From positions 248,001-312,000 of the forward strand of contig NC_013745.1 in assembly GCF_000025325.1 (NCBI RefSeq): a stretch of 64,000 bases of DNA, written 5' to 3'. The position numbers and the translations under genes are program-made. This DNA is from Haloterrigena turkmenica DSM 5511 (GTDB taxonomy: Archaea > Halobacteriota > Halobacteria > Halobacteriales > Natrialbaceae). This document shows positions 16,145 through 25,742 of this stretch, one piece after another (position 1 is the stretch's first letter; the number at the start of each line of letters is the position of its first letter). The notes under the pieces were generated by a model. The model had not been told where the DNA came from. It saw only the letters and a program-made list of their open reading frames with translations, and ran no database searches.

Positions 16145-16884
16145 GCACTGTCTAGTTGAGCCAGTTTGAGAAGCGAGCAGGTCGTTGAGTGAATTGGTTA
16201 GGATGCTCGCAGACCTGCTCAGCGAGGGCTACGAGGCGGATTTAGAAGAATCTTGGGAGAATGAGCGGACGGCGATTGCGTCAGGGCGTTCGCCGTCCGG
16301 CTCCACGCGACCGGTTGTTCGCTTCGAGAGACACAAGCGATTCTTCGCTTACTCGGCTTCAAACGGTCTCATCAAGCAATTTGGCACTGGATATATCGGC
16401 TAGCTAACAGCGTACCAGACCCGCCGACGGCGCAGCCGTCGCGGGTCGCGGTTGATGAAACCGCTATCAGGATTAACGGCGATCGATCTTGTCTGTATAC
16501 TGCAATAGACCTCGGCACGAAACTCATTCTCAACGTCGCGCTCTTTGGGCGGCGAGGTACCGATCCAGCTGCTGTGTTTCTGCATGGATTTACCGAGAAA
16601 CACGATCTCTCCGAGACTGAGTTTCTCGTTGATGGCTACGACTGTCTGACTGCCCTCTCCCGGTTAGGATTGAGCTGTCACCCCGACTACGTCGATCGAA
16701 ATCACATCGAAAAGTGGTTTTACATGCTCAAAATGCGGATCGGCCGCTTCCACAACTCGTAGGTGGGCAGTCGGGCGATCGTCAGAGAGTGACTTGAACA
16801 GTTTGTACACTACTATAACACACAGCGACCGCACCAGTCACTCAACAGACAGACGCCAGCAGAGGTGCTAAACTAGACAGTGTC
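16145..16884 (+). mobile_element. IS6-family insertion sequence, full length but inactivated (copy 1)
   Basis: About 740 bases bounded by imperfect terminal inverted repeats with the shared core CACTGTCTAGTT. The left end starts near 16145 and the right end near 16884. It encodes one DDE transposase. No 8-base target duplication is visible at the ends, so the flanks have changed or the insertion is old. Two other relics of the same element lie at 22195-22611 and 40307-41152. Confidence 0.85.
16185..16876 (+). pseudogene. IS6-family transposase, one frameshift and two nonsense codons
   Basis: The first frame runs from a TTG at 16185 (ATG 16203) as ADLLSEGYEADLEESWENER. A frameshift near 16275-16285 moves the reading to RAFAVRLHATGCSLRE and on to the end. 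The DDE residues remain: Asp in VAVDETAI, Asp in FLVDGYD and Glu in NHIEKWF. After FHNS a TAG (16760-16762) replaces an expected Trp, and ten codons on a TGA (16790-16792) replaces another Trp in REWLEQ. The tail HYYNTQRPHQSLN and the true stop at 16874-16876 are intact. The protein cannot be made, so the copy could move only with help in trans. Confidence 0.88.
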
Positions 16885-16935
16885 GAATCGATAAACCAGT
16901 ATTTTTTGCAACATTCTTCGAAAGTTAGATTAATA

Positions 16936-18015
16936 ACGGGACAGCACTCGTCGGAGACTGAGGATTGAAAAGACGACCATATACGGATCGTTCAGGATCA
17001 AGATGTCAAAACCTCAGGAGCGGGTTTCGAAGACGTACAGCTCGTCCACGAAGCGCTTCCGGAACTTCATTACGAGGCTATCGATACGTCTATCGAATTT
17101 TTGAGACACGAGTTATCTGCTCCAATCTTCATCGAGAGCATGACCGGAGGTCATCACAACACCACGGAAATCAATCGTGCACTGGCTTGCGCTGCCGGCG
17201 AGACGGGTATCGCTATGGGACTCGGAAGCCAACGAGCCGGCCTCGAACTCGACGATGACAGCGTCCTCGAGTCGTACACTGTCGTCCGGGATGCCGCACC
17301 CGATGCGTTCATCTACGGAAATCTCGGCGCTGCACAACTTCGCGAGTACGACCTCGAGGTAGTCGAGGGCGCAGTTGAGATGGTCGAGGCAGACGCGCTC
17401 GCAGTCCATCTGAACTTCCTCCAAGAGGCCATCCAACCTGAAGGCGATGTCGATGGTCGGAACTGTCTGGCGGCCATCGACCGCGTAGCTGCGGATCTTT
17501 CGGTGCCCGTCATCGTCAAGGAAACAGGGAACGGAATTTCCGGGAAGACTGCCCGAAAGCTAGCCGAGGCGGGAGTTGACGCGATCGATGTCGCCGGAAA
17601 AGGCGACACGACGTGGTCCGGCATCGAAGCCTACCGCGCAGCCGCGGCGAACGCACCGCGACAGAAGAAAGTCGGCACACTGTTCCGGGCGTGGGGAATC
17701 CCGACCGCTGCAAGCACGATCGAGTGCGTAGCCGAACACGATTGCGTGATTGCGAGTGGCGGCGTACGAACGGGACTGGACGTGGCAAAAGCAATCGCGT
17801 TAGGTGCACTCGCGGGCGGACTGGCCAAACCGTTCCTGAAACCGGCTACTGACGGCCCGGACGCCGTTATCGAACGAATCGAGGATCTGATCGCCGAACT
17901 GCAGACGGCAATGTTTGTCACTGGCTCGGAGTCGATCAGGGACCTTCAGCGGGCGGAGTACGTTTTGCAGGGAGACACACGCGAATACATTGCCCAACGT
18001 CCCAGCAGAGAGTAG
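16936..18015 (+). pseudogene. idi: Type 2 isopentenyl-diphosphate isomerase with early in-frame stop
   Basis: FMN-dependent IPP/DMAPP isomerase of the archaeal isoprenoid pathway. The frame carries the whole family sequence, including KDDHIRIVQ at the N-terminus, IESMTGGH, the FMN-site run [10 protein letters not shown] and [24 protein letters not shown] at 16966-16968 stands exactly where relatives have Arg before KDDH, which suggests CGA to TGA. No ATG or GTG follows it before the conserved core, and the first usable start is a TTG at 17101. A protein from there (304 residues) would lack the N-terminal Arg/Lys/His residues that bind the substrate diphosphate. The gene is either newly dead, with another copy elsewhere, or the base is wrong. 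Confidence 0.8.
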
Positions 18016-18328
18016 CAGTTCGGCGTGGGCACGTGCGTCACCGCTACTGACCGCGAGAGCGTTCGGTTGAGTTCGCGAACGAGGCACATAAGGGCGAGTT
18101 CACGCGACTGTTTCCACAAATGGCGTGAACGCACGAATGGACCGTCTGTCTACTCGAGTCGGGAGTCCACCATCTCGTTTTGGCTTCGTTGACTAGAGAA
18201 TTCGTTACCGATCGAACGTGTATTTTGAGCGGTGAGAACTCGAGGAATTTGATTAGCGGGTGTATCCCGGACTGGTAACGAACCAACCGCAGTACCACTG
18301 AACGAATCGCGTCGGTCGGGAGAAACAG
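18016..18328. other. Intergenic, nothing recognised
   Basis: About 310 bases between the convergent isomerase and EamA genes. A minus-strand frame across it shows no family resemblance. Confidence 0.5.
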
Positions 18329-19336
18329 TTAGTCACTCGGCTGTTGGTAGTTTTGTGAGTCATCCGTTTTCTTGTACAGATTGCCTCGGACGCAGACTTC
18401 ATCGCGTTCGAGCGATCGACTATCGACGTCCGCGTTCCAGGTAGACCGGAGAAGCCGCCAGAGCGGTCGGATATTGCAAAGCGCGAATCCGACGACGATG
18501 AGCGCGAATCCGACAACGGTCGCCACGGTAATTTGCTCACCGAGGAGTGCTGCACCGAAAATCGCCGCCACAACGGGTGACGCGTAGTTGATCAGACTGA
18601 CGCTCGTCGCACCGATTCGATTCAGTAAGGTGAAGTAGAGGAGGAACCCTCCCGCCGTAGCGAAGATGCCGAGATAGACGAGTGCGGCGGCCGCTGATGG
18701 CGTCCACGCCACGTCTCGGAACGATGCGCCCGAATAGGCGTAGGCTGTGACGTGCAGGAATATCGCGCCGGTGCCCATCGACCACGCGTAGAGGGACATC
18801 GTCGGGAGAGCGGCCGTCCAACGTTCCGTCAGCACGGAGCCGAGCGCGAAGACGACTGCGGCCGCCAACAGCAGTCCGACACCGAGGAGTTGTCCGTCGA
18901 AGGACCCACCGGCGATTGCGATCGCGATTACGCCGGCGAGCCCGGCACACAGACCGATGACGTCCGTGACGTAGATGCGTTCCGTCGGGAGGAGACGGAT
19001 GGCGATAATCGGAGTGATGATCGGTGTGAAACTGATGATGATCGCGGCGACACCGCTGGTAACGTAGCTCTGGCCGATGAAGGCGAACGCGAATTGCGCT
19101 CCGATGACGAGGATGCCGTTCGAGAGGATGAGAGCCATGTCCGCTCTAGTCCGGGGTAGCCACTGGTTTCGACTGAGTAGCACGACTCCAGCGAAGATGA
19201 GCGCAGCGATGTCTAATCGGGCCGCCGCGAACAGAAGCGGTGGCAGGGTTTCTAGCCCAATTTCGATCGCTGTGAAGGCTGTTCCCCAGACGAACGCGAG
19301 CGCGCTGAACAGCAACGCGTCTTCCATCTTTCTCAT
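18329..19336 (-). CDS. EamA family (drug/metabolite superfamily) transporter
   Basis: 335 residues with ten predicted membrane segments in two five-helix EamA repeats. The first repeat is about residues 8-140 (FVWGTAFTAIEIGLE) and the second about 150-290 (MSLYAWSMGTGAIF, GATSVSLINYASPVVAAIFG). The C-terminal tail is charged. The start at 19336 (MRKMEDALLF) places the first helix at the N-terminus; a longer frame reaches 19381. The substrate is unknown; members export metabolites or amino acids. It stands alone, convergent with the broken isomerase gene. Confidence 0.88.
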   Translation of the reverse strand: MRKMEDALLFSALAFVWGTAFTAIEIGLETLPPLLFAAARLDIAALIFAGVVLLSRNQWLPRTRADMALILSNGILVIGAQFAFAFIGQSYVTSGVAAIIISFTPIITPIIAIRLLPTERIYVTDVIGLCAGLAGVIAIAIAGGSFDGQLLGVGLLLAAAVVFALGSVLTERWTAALPTMSLYAWSMGTGAIFLHVTAYAYSGASFRDVAWTPSAAAALVYLGIFATAGGFLLYFTLLNRIGATSVSLINYASPVVAAIFGAALLGEQITVATVVGFALIVVGFALCNIRPLWRLLRSTWNADVDSRSLERDEVCVRGNLYKKTDDSQNYQQPSD

Positions 19337-19654
19337 TGTATCATTGCGTAGTAGGTGACCGTTCCAAAGTCGGTATAACACCTACACGTGGTCCAGATAA
19401 ACCGTTTGCGGAATCTATGATAACACCCCACACCGGCTGCACATCTACCGTTATGTCGGCCGATGAGCGGAATTCGAGAGTCGAGAGCGATCACTCACTA
19501 GTTGCGCCTCGAGGCGACGCTCGTGTCGTTCAAGCCTCGAATACGGCGTCATTCCGGATTACGACTCTTAGTTCTGCTTTGCCAATGCACGGCTGAGGCG
19601 ACACTCGCCGAGCCAGTTCGAGGAGTGAGTCGTCCGTGAAGTCGAGTCGGATGG
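19337..19654. other. Intergenic, nothing recognised
   Basis: About 320 bases between the EamA start and the end of the broken dehydrogenase gene. There is a TATA-like GTATAAC about 40 bases before the EamA ATG (19372-19378). No coding frame was recognised. Confidence 0.4.
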
Positions 19655-20805
19655 CTACTCACACCCTCCGCAGCGCGTGCTATGGGACGAATCGAGAAGG
19701 GTTGGGAGCGTGACGGACAGCGGGACACCGACGTAGCAACCGTACTCGCGCATTACCGTGATCTCGTCGACGTCGAAGAACGGGGACGGCTGCTCTAGGT
19801 GGAAGACGGCACGATCGTCTTGACCGTCTGCTGTTCCGGTTACCTCCGCCGAAAGGATGGTCTGCGGCGTCCACTCCGTTTCAGGCGACAGGTCTTCGGG
19901 GGACTTCCACTGCGTTTCGAGCTCCAGTCCCTGATTCTTTACCTGCTGTTGCATAACTTCGACGGGGTCGACCTCCGTGCCGTCGACCTCGAGGCTATCC
20001 GTCTCGAACGCGTTCGATGCGTGAAGCGTCCGCTCGTAGCGCTTCCATTCGTCGTGCCACGCGCCGCGCGTAATGATGCGGTCGACGTTCTTTTCCTGAG
20101 CGATCGGAGCCTTCGGGAAGGTGACCGGTTCGGGGTGAGAGATGACGTACGTCTCCGCTTCGCCGATCGGATCCGGGGAACTCGTACGTCCGTTGTTCGC
20201 TGAACGCAGGGAGGTCGTTGATGACCTTCCCACTTCGCCCGTTCGTCGACGTCGGGGTCGTGTTCGTAAGTGACCGTGTCCGTCAGTCCGGGCGTCGTCT
20301 GAGTGAGGAGACGCCACATCCCCCGGTAGAAATTGACGTCTTCGACGTCGTCGAATTCGTCACAGGCGGCCATTCCGAGCGCAATAGTACTGACGAGACC
20401 ACCGTTGGCGAACCAGAGGGAGTTCCCCGCTTCGGCGAACTCCTCGGATCGGTCGAGTACCTCCTCGAAGTCGAACGCGTTCAGATCGACGCCCGTGAGA
20501 TCGCCCACCTCTTGCATCGCATCGAGGACGTTCTCTTCGAACGGATAGGGCAAGCCGTTGACGACGTAGTCGGCCCCCTCGAGAACCCGCGCGATATCGT
20601 CCGTGTCGGTCGCGTCGACGGATTCGAACCGAAATCGGTCGTCGTCGATGACCTCGAGGAGGCGACGCGCGTTTTCTTCGTCAGCGTCCGCCACGACGAT
20701 TTCGTCGAAGTCGCTCGTCTGATGGAGGTCGTAGACGCAGCCCGCTGCCATCGTTCCTGAACCGCCTAGCACGACAGTCTTGCTACTCGTATACCGATTT
20801 AACAA
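19655..20805 (-). pseudogene. Saccharopine dehydrogenase family gene with two frameshifts and a lost C-terminus
   Basis: The minus-strand start at 20805 gives an intact Rossmann domain (VVLGGSGTMAAGCVYDL) and the following DFEEVLDRSEEFAEAGNSLW. One extra base near 20226 shifts the frame; the shifted frame reads VINDLPAFSEQRTYEFP. A second extra base in the G-run at 20175-20178 shifts it again to DPIGEAETYVISHPEPVTF, which continues to about 19680. The end runs into an unrelated tail (SSHSTRCGGCE), so the final part of the family domain is missing. With two insertions 50 bases apart no full protein is possible. Family members act on lysine-pathway or other amino-acid substrates; the ancestral role is unknown. 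Confidence 0.85.
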
Positions 20806-20938
20806 CCGACCTGAACCGGCTTAAAACTAGGGGAAGACGCGGAACGATTCGTTTGCTACCTTGCTGCATTTCGGTGAGGCCATTGCTCGATAACCTCTCT
20901 CCCGAAATCTCTTTGTTGGTCCAGTACAGTATCTCTGT

Positions 20939-21367
20939 ATGGCGATCGTGGCAGCAATTGACGATTCGGAGGGAGCAGCAACCGTTCTCGAAGAAGCGCA
21001 GACGTTAGCGGCTAATTTCGATGAGGACGTGCATGCGGTTCATGTTCTCGAGCGGTCGGAACTCGTCAAAGTTCTCGAGAAAGACGTCGAGGGACAGGAT
21101 CTGACCGATAACTACGAGGTACAACAGATCGGAGAGAATATCGTGTCCCGGGCGACGGGTGATTCGACACTGCCAGAACCCATCGTATCGGTACGCGTCG
21201 GAAATCCCGCGGCCGAGATCACGGCGTACGCTGAGGAGCAGGATGCGCGATACGTCGTCATCGGTGGACGGCAGCGGTCGCCGACCGGGAAGGCGCTGTT
21301 CGGAAGCGTAACACAGGAGGTGATATTCGAGTCGCCTGCGCCGGTCGTTAACGTCGCCCTCGACTGA
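20939..21367 (+). CDS. Universal stress protein (UspA family)
   Basis: 142 residues, one Usp domain. The first strand is MAIVAAIDDSEGA, the helix after it EEAQTLAANF, and the ATP-binding signature GGRQRSPTGKALFGSVTQEV, followed by the final strand PVVNVALD. Full family length with a clean start. It is only distantly like the Usp protein at 6365. It is expressed alone by position, divergent from the broken dehydrogenase gene. Confidence 0.9.
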   Translation: MAIVAAIDDSEGAATVLEEAQTLAANFDEDVHAVHVLERSELVKVLEKDVEGQDLTDNYEVQQIGENIVSRATGDSTLPEPIVSVRVGNPAAEITAYAEEQDARYVVIGGRQRSPTGKALFGSVTQEVIFESPAPVVNVALD

Positions 21368-22194
21368 TTCTTGCGGAGTAGTTGCGGAGTTCACGCGCTA
21401 TCTCCGGTGAGGCGGTTAGTACTGAGGGAAGATACGGCCGACCCGCAGTCTCGAGTGAACCCGTGGTCGTCGACGATTTCATGTATCCGTCTACCTCGGA
21501 GAACATCCACTATCCCCAGGGTTTTAAAATTCTGAAATTAACGCTAGTCGGGACCTTTGGTCGTGGTCCTGTTCACACGCCTCTACAAATACCTGGTTTT
21601 GTATGACGAAACGATAGGTAAGAACCCCGATACTGGTATTTGACTCGTTCTCATCCAAACAATAGTGGTGAAACTGTTTCTGCATGCCGTGTCTGCGCTG
21701 AGAGAGGGTGAAGAGTGATTTAGGGCCGGTCTCAGTTGTCACGTTGTTTCGCATCGTAGAACGATATCGATTCGGCCGCTCAATTGGTACCACGGCCATT
21801 ACCGACGGGGGTTCTCACCTGTGTTAGTCCCCCACCGCTGGTAGCGGACGGCTCAAACTTCCCACCCAACAATACAGCAGCCGTTAGCCCGTGGGCCAGC
21901 GCCATCGCCGTAAGTGGTGTAGCAAACTAGCTGAGACGAGCGATCTCGACTATTACCTCTCGAAATACGTAGCTCGAGAATCCGAATTCGACGACTAGGT
22001 TACAAGCATATGGTTGTAATTAGTACCATGTAATTACCCATATATAGGAAATATGATTGATGTATTCGTGGGATATCGGCTGACCGACAGCGTGGAAAAC
22101 CACTGGTATCGATGAGAGCGGTACGGTGTGTTACTTATCAGATATGATGCTTTTGAGGACGGCTCCATTTCGAGTCGCAATTGGTGATAGATAT
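21368..22194. other. AT-richer intergenic stretch before the second IS6 relic
   Basis: About 830 bases of mixed composition. Short frames on both strands are broken by stops. A minus-strand stretch ending at 21780 has a composition like a transposase tail, but no family could be named with confidence. Confidence 0.4.
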
Positions 22195-22611
22195 GATAGT
22201 ATTCTCGAGAACTGGTCTTGGAGATATTCTACAATAAGATCGAGTGGAAGTTGATGCTCAACGTTGCAGTCTTCGGTCATTGGGATACTGATTCAGCAGT
22301 TGCAGTCCTACAGCAATTGACCGAGCAACGCAATCTCTCCGATACGGTTTTTTCCGTCGATGACTACAGCGATCTGACTGTCCCTTCCTGGTCAGAACTG
22401 GCGGCCACCTCGAGTGTGACGACCAAAACCACATCGAAAAGTGGTTCATACGTTCGAGATGCGAGTCGATCGCTTCCACAAGCCCTAGAGAGACAGTCGC
22501 CCGAGCGTCAGGGAGTGACTTGGATAGTTTGTACAGCACTATAGCATATATTAACCACAGTATTCACTCAACGGTCAGACGTCAATGAAGGTGCCAAACT
22601 TCTCACTATTA
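22195..22611 (+). mobile_element. IS6-family relic, 3' half only, heavily decayed (copy 2)
   Basis: It aligns with the second half of the element at 16145. LNVAVFGHWDTDS matches LNVALFGRRGTDP, NLSDTVFSVDDYSDL matches DLSETEFLVDGYDCL, and the DNA around GATCGGTTG/ACATCGAAAAGTGGTT keeps the Glu of NHIEKWF. The left part, including the first catalytic Asp, is missing. Frameshifts and stops are scattered through it. The right end (AGGTGCCAAAC) matches the terminal repeat poorly. Confidence 0.75.
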
Positions 22612-23520
22612 GTCGATAGTATGACCAATCGCCGTTGTGAGTTCAACGAGTAACTCACAGAAGCGGTTGTTGAGTGCCGCTTGTAGTTGTCTCCGGTACT
22701 CCGCAACAGAATTTAGCTCTTGCTGAGGCGCAGCGCCCACGTCGATTCCCGTTCGGTGGGGCCGCCGCGACCGAACGCGCGGGATTCTCGTCCGGCGCAC
22801 CCGCCGGCGTGCGTAAGGTTAGTACCGCCGGTGACCTATCTCACTTCGTCGTCAAGACCGGCGAACGCGAGCAGTTCCCTACTCACGAACCATTACAGGC
22901 GTATGTATGTAATAAATTCTGTGGCATATGCTACGACACGTATCTCATAGCGGAGATTACCGTTCTGGTTCTATCGATTCACGCCGCCAAGAACTGTTAT
23001 ATCGGCAACGAGAACCGCCATCACTCGATATTCCCGACTACCAAACAGATATTCTCATCGCGGACGACCATATCGGGTTTCGATCTGACAATCATCGTGA
23101 TTCAATAGACCGGCAATGAACCGATACGAAAGCCGACAGCAGCGATCCGGTGTGAGAGCGTCGTTATCCGGAACCGCTCGAGCAGTTTCTTATGGCCCCA
23201 GCGGATGAACTCGTGTTCGCCACTGGGGATCACCGCGTTCGAGGCCTCGCGGCCCTCCCGTAGTCGCCGCTGTCGCGGGGATGACCGACTCTTCGACCGA
23301 TTACACGGCATAGCGCTCGAGAACGCTTCCCCTAAGAATTTTTCAGAAACGATCTCCGCCATCGACAAGATAGGTCCAATAGGTTCAATAGGTCCAATAG
23401 GCTCTATTCGTCAGCACGTAGTATGTCGCCGTGCGTTCGACCATACGAGAGGTCGATTCGATGGTCGTCGAACCAACCGACATCTATAACCTTAAGTGAT
23501 AATCCGTCACATATCCGCGT
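22612..23520. other. Intergenic stretch without assignable genes
   Basis: About 900 bases up to the GH105-type gene. A 144-residue plus-strand frame at 22674-23108 has a composition unlike other proteins here (basic, glycine/alanine patches, then hydrophobic) and no family match. It contains the short tandem repeat at 23370-23405. Confidence 0.4.
23370..23405. repeat. Four tandem 9-base units ATAGGTCCA-like
   Basis: The units are ATAGGTCCA, ATAGGTTCA, ATAGGTCCA and ATAGGCTCT, end to end. This is a small array of the kind produced by slippage. If translated it reads IGPIGSIGPIGS, but the frame around it has no other support. Confidence 0.7.
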
Positions 23521-24570
23521 ATGCCTATGGAACGTCTGCTAGAAGAACTGCTTCCAACCGTCGCCGAGTACACGATCGACCTCGATTTCGAGGATTTCAT
23601 CCAGGGAGAACGGCCGATGGTGCTCCGCGGCCTGCTGGCGACGGACGACGACGAACACACCGAGATCGCTGAGCGATATATCGACTGGGCCGTCCGATCG
23701 CAGTCGAGCGACGGGCTGATGGCCTACGGATCGATCGACGTCGTCCCGGAGTGGGACGAACACCGCATCTTCCGTCCCATTCCGGACGCCGGAGCTGTCG
23801 CCGTCCTCGCACTCGAGGCCTACGAGAACGGCGGTCCCGACTCCTATCTCGACGCCTGCCGACGACAGTTCGAGTACCTCCACGAGGACGCGCCTCGGAG
23901 CGAGGACGGGGGGATTACCCACCACATGGACGACATCGAACTGTGGATCGACGCCATCTACATGATGTGTCCGTTCATGGCCCGCTACGGCCAGCTTACG
24001 GACACGCCCGAAGCGATCGACGAAGCCGTCGACCAGATTCTCGTTCACGCGAAGCGCCTCCGTGACCCCCATAGCGACCTCTACCGGCACATCTGGCGCG
24101 AGCAGCCCAACAGCTACCCCGACGGTTCGCTCTGGCTGCGCGGCAACGGCTGGTTCGCCACGGGCGTCCTCGACACGTTAGACTACGTGCCCGAAGACCA
24201 CCCCGAGCGAGATCGCCTCGAGGAACTCGTCCGTGACCACCTCCTGAGCATGGCCGAGTATCAAGACGCCAGCGGCTTCTGGCACCACCTCATCGACGAC
24301 GACACGATGTATCTGGAGACCTCGGGGACCCTCCAGTACGCCTACGCCTTCACCGAGGCCGTCGATCGCGGCCTGCTCGAGGAGGAGTACCGCGAGGTCG
24401 CCGAGGACGCGATCGGTGCGGCCAAGACGGTCGTGACCCCCGACGGCGCGGTCCAGCGCAACGCGGCGATGCCCGGCGGTCCGGAGGCTCCGCAGGCGAT
24501 CAACCTCTACGGACAGGGCTGGTTCCTGATCGCCGGCAAGCGGGTCCTCGAGTCGGACGCTGACGTCTGA
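23521..24570 (+). CDS. Glycoside hydrolase family 88/105-type (unsaturated uronyl hydrolase)
   Basis: 349 residues with no signal peptide, so cytoplasmic. It has the (alpha/alpha)6-barrel motifs of YteR/YesR: LWIDAIYMMCPFMARYG around residues 142-158 with the catalytic Asp, DPHSDLYRHIW, LWLRGNGWFATGVLD and LETSGTLQYAYAF. These enzymes hydrate the 4,5-unsaturated uronate at the end of oligosaccharides made by polysaccharide lyases. No lyase is in the window, so the substrate is open. A CTTAAGTG element lies 27 bases upstream of the ATG at 23521; an ATG two codons later is an alternative. Confidence 0.88.
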   Translation: MPMERLLEELLPTVAEYTIDLDFEDFIQGERPMVLRGLLATDDDEHTEIAERYIDWAVRSQSSDGLMAYGSIDVVPEWDEHRIFRPIPDAGAVAVLALEAYENGGPDSYLDACRRQFEYLHEDAPRSEDGGITHHMDDIELWIDAIYMMCPFMARYGQLTDTPEAIDEAVDQILVHAKRLRDPHSDLYRHIWREQPNSYPDGSLWLRGNGWFATGVLDTLDYVPEDHPERDRLEELVRDHLLSMAEYQDASGFWHHLIDDDTMYLETSGTLQYAYAFTEAVDRGLLEEEYREVAEDAIGAAKTVVTPDGAVQRNAAMPGGPEAPQAINLYGQGWFLIAGKRVLESDADV

Positions 24571-24742
24571 TTAGGGACTCGCGTCCTTCGTTAGTAACGC
24601 CGAAACGATCGCTGACACGCCCGAACCGATGGTCTCGAGGTGCCGTCCATCGACGGACGACACCTCGCAGCGACCGAGGAAAAGCGAAAGTAGTGCGCTT
24701 GAGCGGTCAGTTCGCAGTTCGAAGTCGTTGACCGAGCGTGGA

Positions 24743-25543
24743 TTACAGGTGACTGCGCAGCACCTCGTTCATCGTCTCGACCGGTGCGTCCTCGCCCGTC
24801 CACGTCTCGAAGGCGTCGACGCCCTGGAACAGCAGCATCCAGGCGCCGTCAATCGTCTGGGCGCCAGTGGCTGCCGCGTCCTTCAAGAACCGCGTCTCGA
24901 GCGGCTTGTACACCGCGTCGAATGCCACGAGGTCCCCGTGCCAGGCGTCGGCCGGCGCGACCGACTCGTCGGACTCCAGCCCGACGCTGGTCGCGTTGGC
25001 GACGACGTCGGCGTCGGCCATCAGGTCGGGAAGGGCCTCGAGCCCGTGACCGGTCGCCCCCGGGACCTCGTCGGCGAGGTCGTGAGCCTTGGACGCCGTC
25101 CGATTGGCGATCTGTACGTCAGCACCCGCGTCCTCGAATCCGAAGGCCAGCGCCCGGGCGGCGCCGCCGGCGCCGACGACGACCGCGCGAGTGTCTTCGA
25201 GATCCACACCGTGGTGCTCGAAGGCACGGAGGGTCCCGGTCATGTCGGTGTTGTATCCCACGGGCCCGTTCTCAGTGAAATCGATCGTGTTGACCGCCCC
25301 GACCCGTTGGATCTGCTCGTCCGGCTCGGCGAACTCGAAGGCGTCGTGTTTGAACGGCAGCGTGACGGTCAGACCGTCGACACCGAGCGCTTCCGCGCCG
25401 CGAAACGCCTCTTCGATCCGATCAGGATCGGCCTCGAAGGTGACGTACTTGGCGTCGATTCCGCGCTCGCGGAAGGCGGCTTCGTGCATCGGCGGCGACA
25501 GTGAGTGCTCGACGGGGTTTCCGATGATACCGTAGACGTCCAT
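24743..25543 (-). CDS. aroE: Shikimate 5-dehydrogenase
   Basis: 266 residues. It reduces 3-dehydroshikimate to shikimate with NADPH in aromatic amino-acid synthesis. The start at 25543 gives MDVYGIIGNPVEHSLSP, the classical N-terminus; the open frame extends further up without homology. Catalytic Lys is in LPFKHDA and Asp in NTDMTG. The nucleotide loop is VVGAGGAARALAF and the C-terminal helix includes LLFQGVDAFETWTG. A TATA box 26 bases upstream agrees with a leaderless transcript. Monocistronic by position. Confidence 0.96.
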   Translation of the reverse strand: MDVYGIIGNPVEHSLSPPMHEAAFRERGIDAKYVTFEADPDRIEEAFRGAEALGVDGLTVTLPFKHDAFEFAEPDEQIQRVGAVNTIDFTENGPVGYNTDMTGTLRAFEHHGVDLEDTRAVVVGAGGAARALAFGFEDAGADVQIANRTASKAHDLADEVPGATGHGLEALPDLMADADVVANATSVGLESDESVAPADAWHGDLVAFDAVYKPLETRFLKDAAATGAQTIDGAWMLLFQGVDAFETWTGEDAPVETMNEVLRSHL

Positions 25544-25563
25544 ATCACTGCCTGCTGTGGCAA

Positions 25564-25574
25564 GAAAAATAATC
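25564..25574 (-). promoter_or_regulatory. TATA box for aroE
   Basis: The minus-strand GATTATTTTTC is centred about 26 bases before the ATG at 25543. It decides this start over the upstream in-frame ATGs, which lie within or before the element. Confidence 0.5.
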
Positions 25575-25742
25575 ATGCCGATTTGCCACAGCGAGGAGCG
25601 GAACGACGATCGTCGTTCCTCAAGCCGCCGATTTGTCGTCCAATCCGCACCGATCATAGTCATCCGAAGGGAATTCGAAACCGCGGTGGCCAACACAAGT
25701 CGACATTGCCCTCGAGAAAGCGGTACGTTCGAGCGATTCGGC

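Noticed and set aside
20641-20660. tRNA-like GATTCGAACC string
   Set aside because: It lies inside the saccharopine-dehydrogenase-like reading frame and no cloverleaf can be built around it. No tRNA was found elsewhere in the window.
21780-21905. Minus-strand stretch resembling a TnpB-like transposase tail
   Set aside because: The resemblance is loose, the zinc-finger and catalytic motifs are missing and no element ends were found.
22674-23108. 144-residue plus-strand frame in the gap after the second IS6 relic
   Set aside because: Unusual composition and no match to any family I know; possibly decayed transposon DNA, not enough for a gene call.
23370-23405. Tandem 9-base units as a possible CRISPR or iteron array
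   Set aside because: Units are far too short for CRISPR, directly adjacent without spacers, and there is no replication gene nearby.
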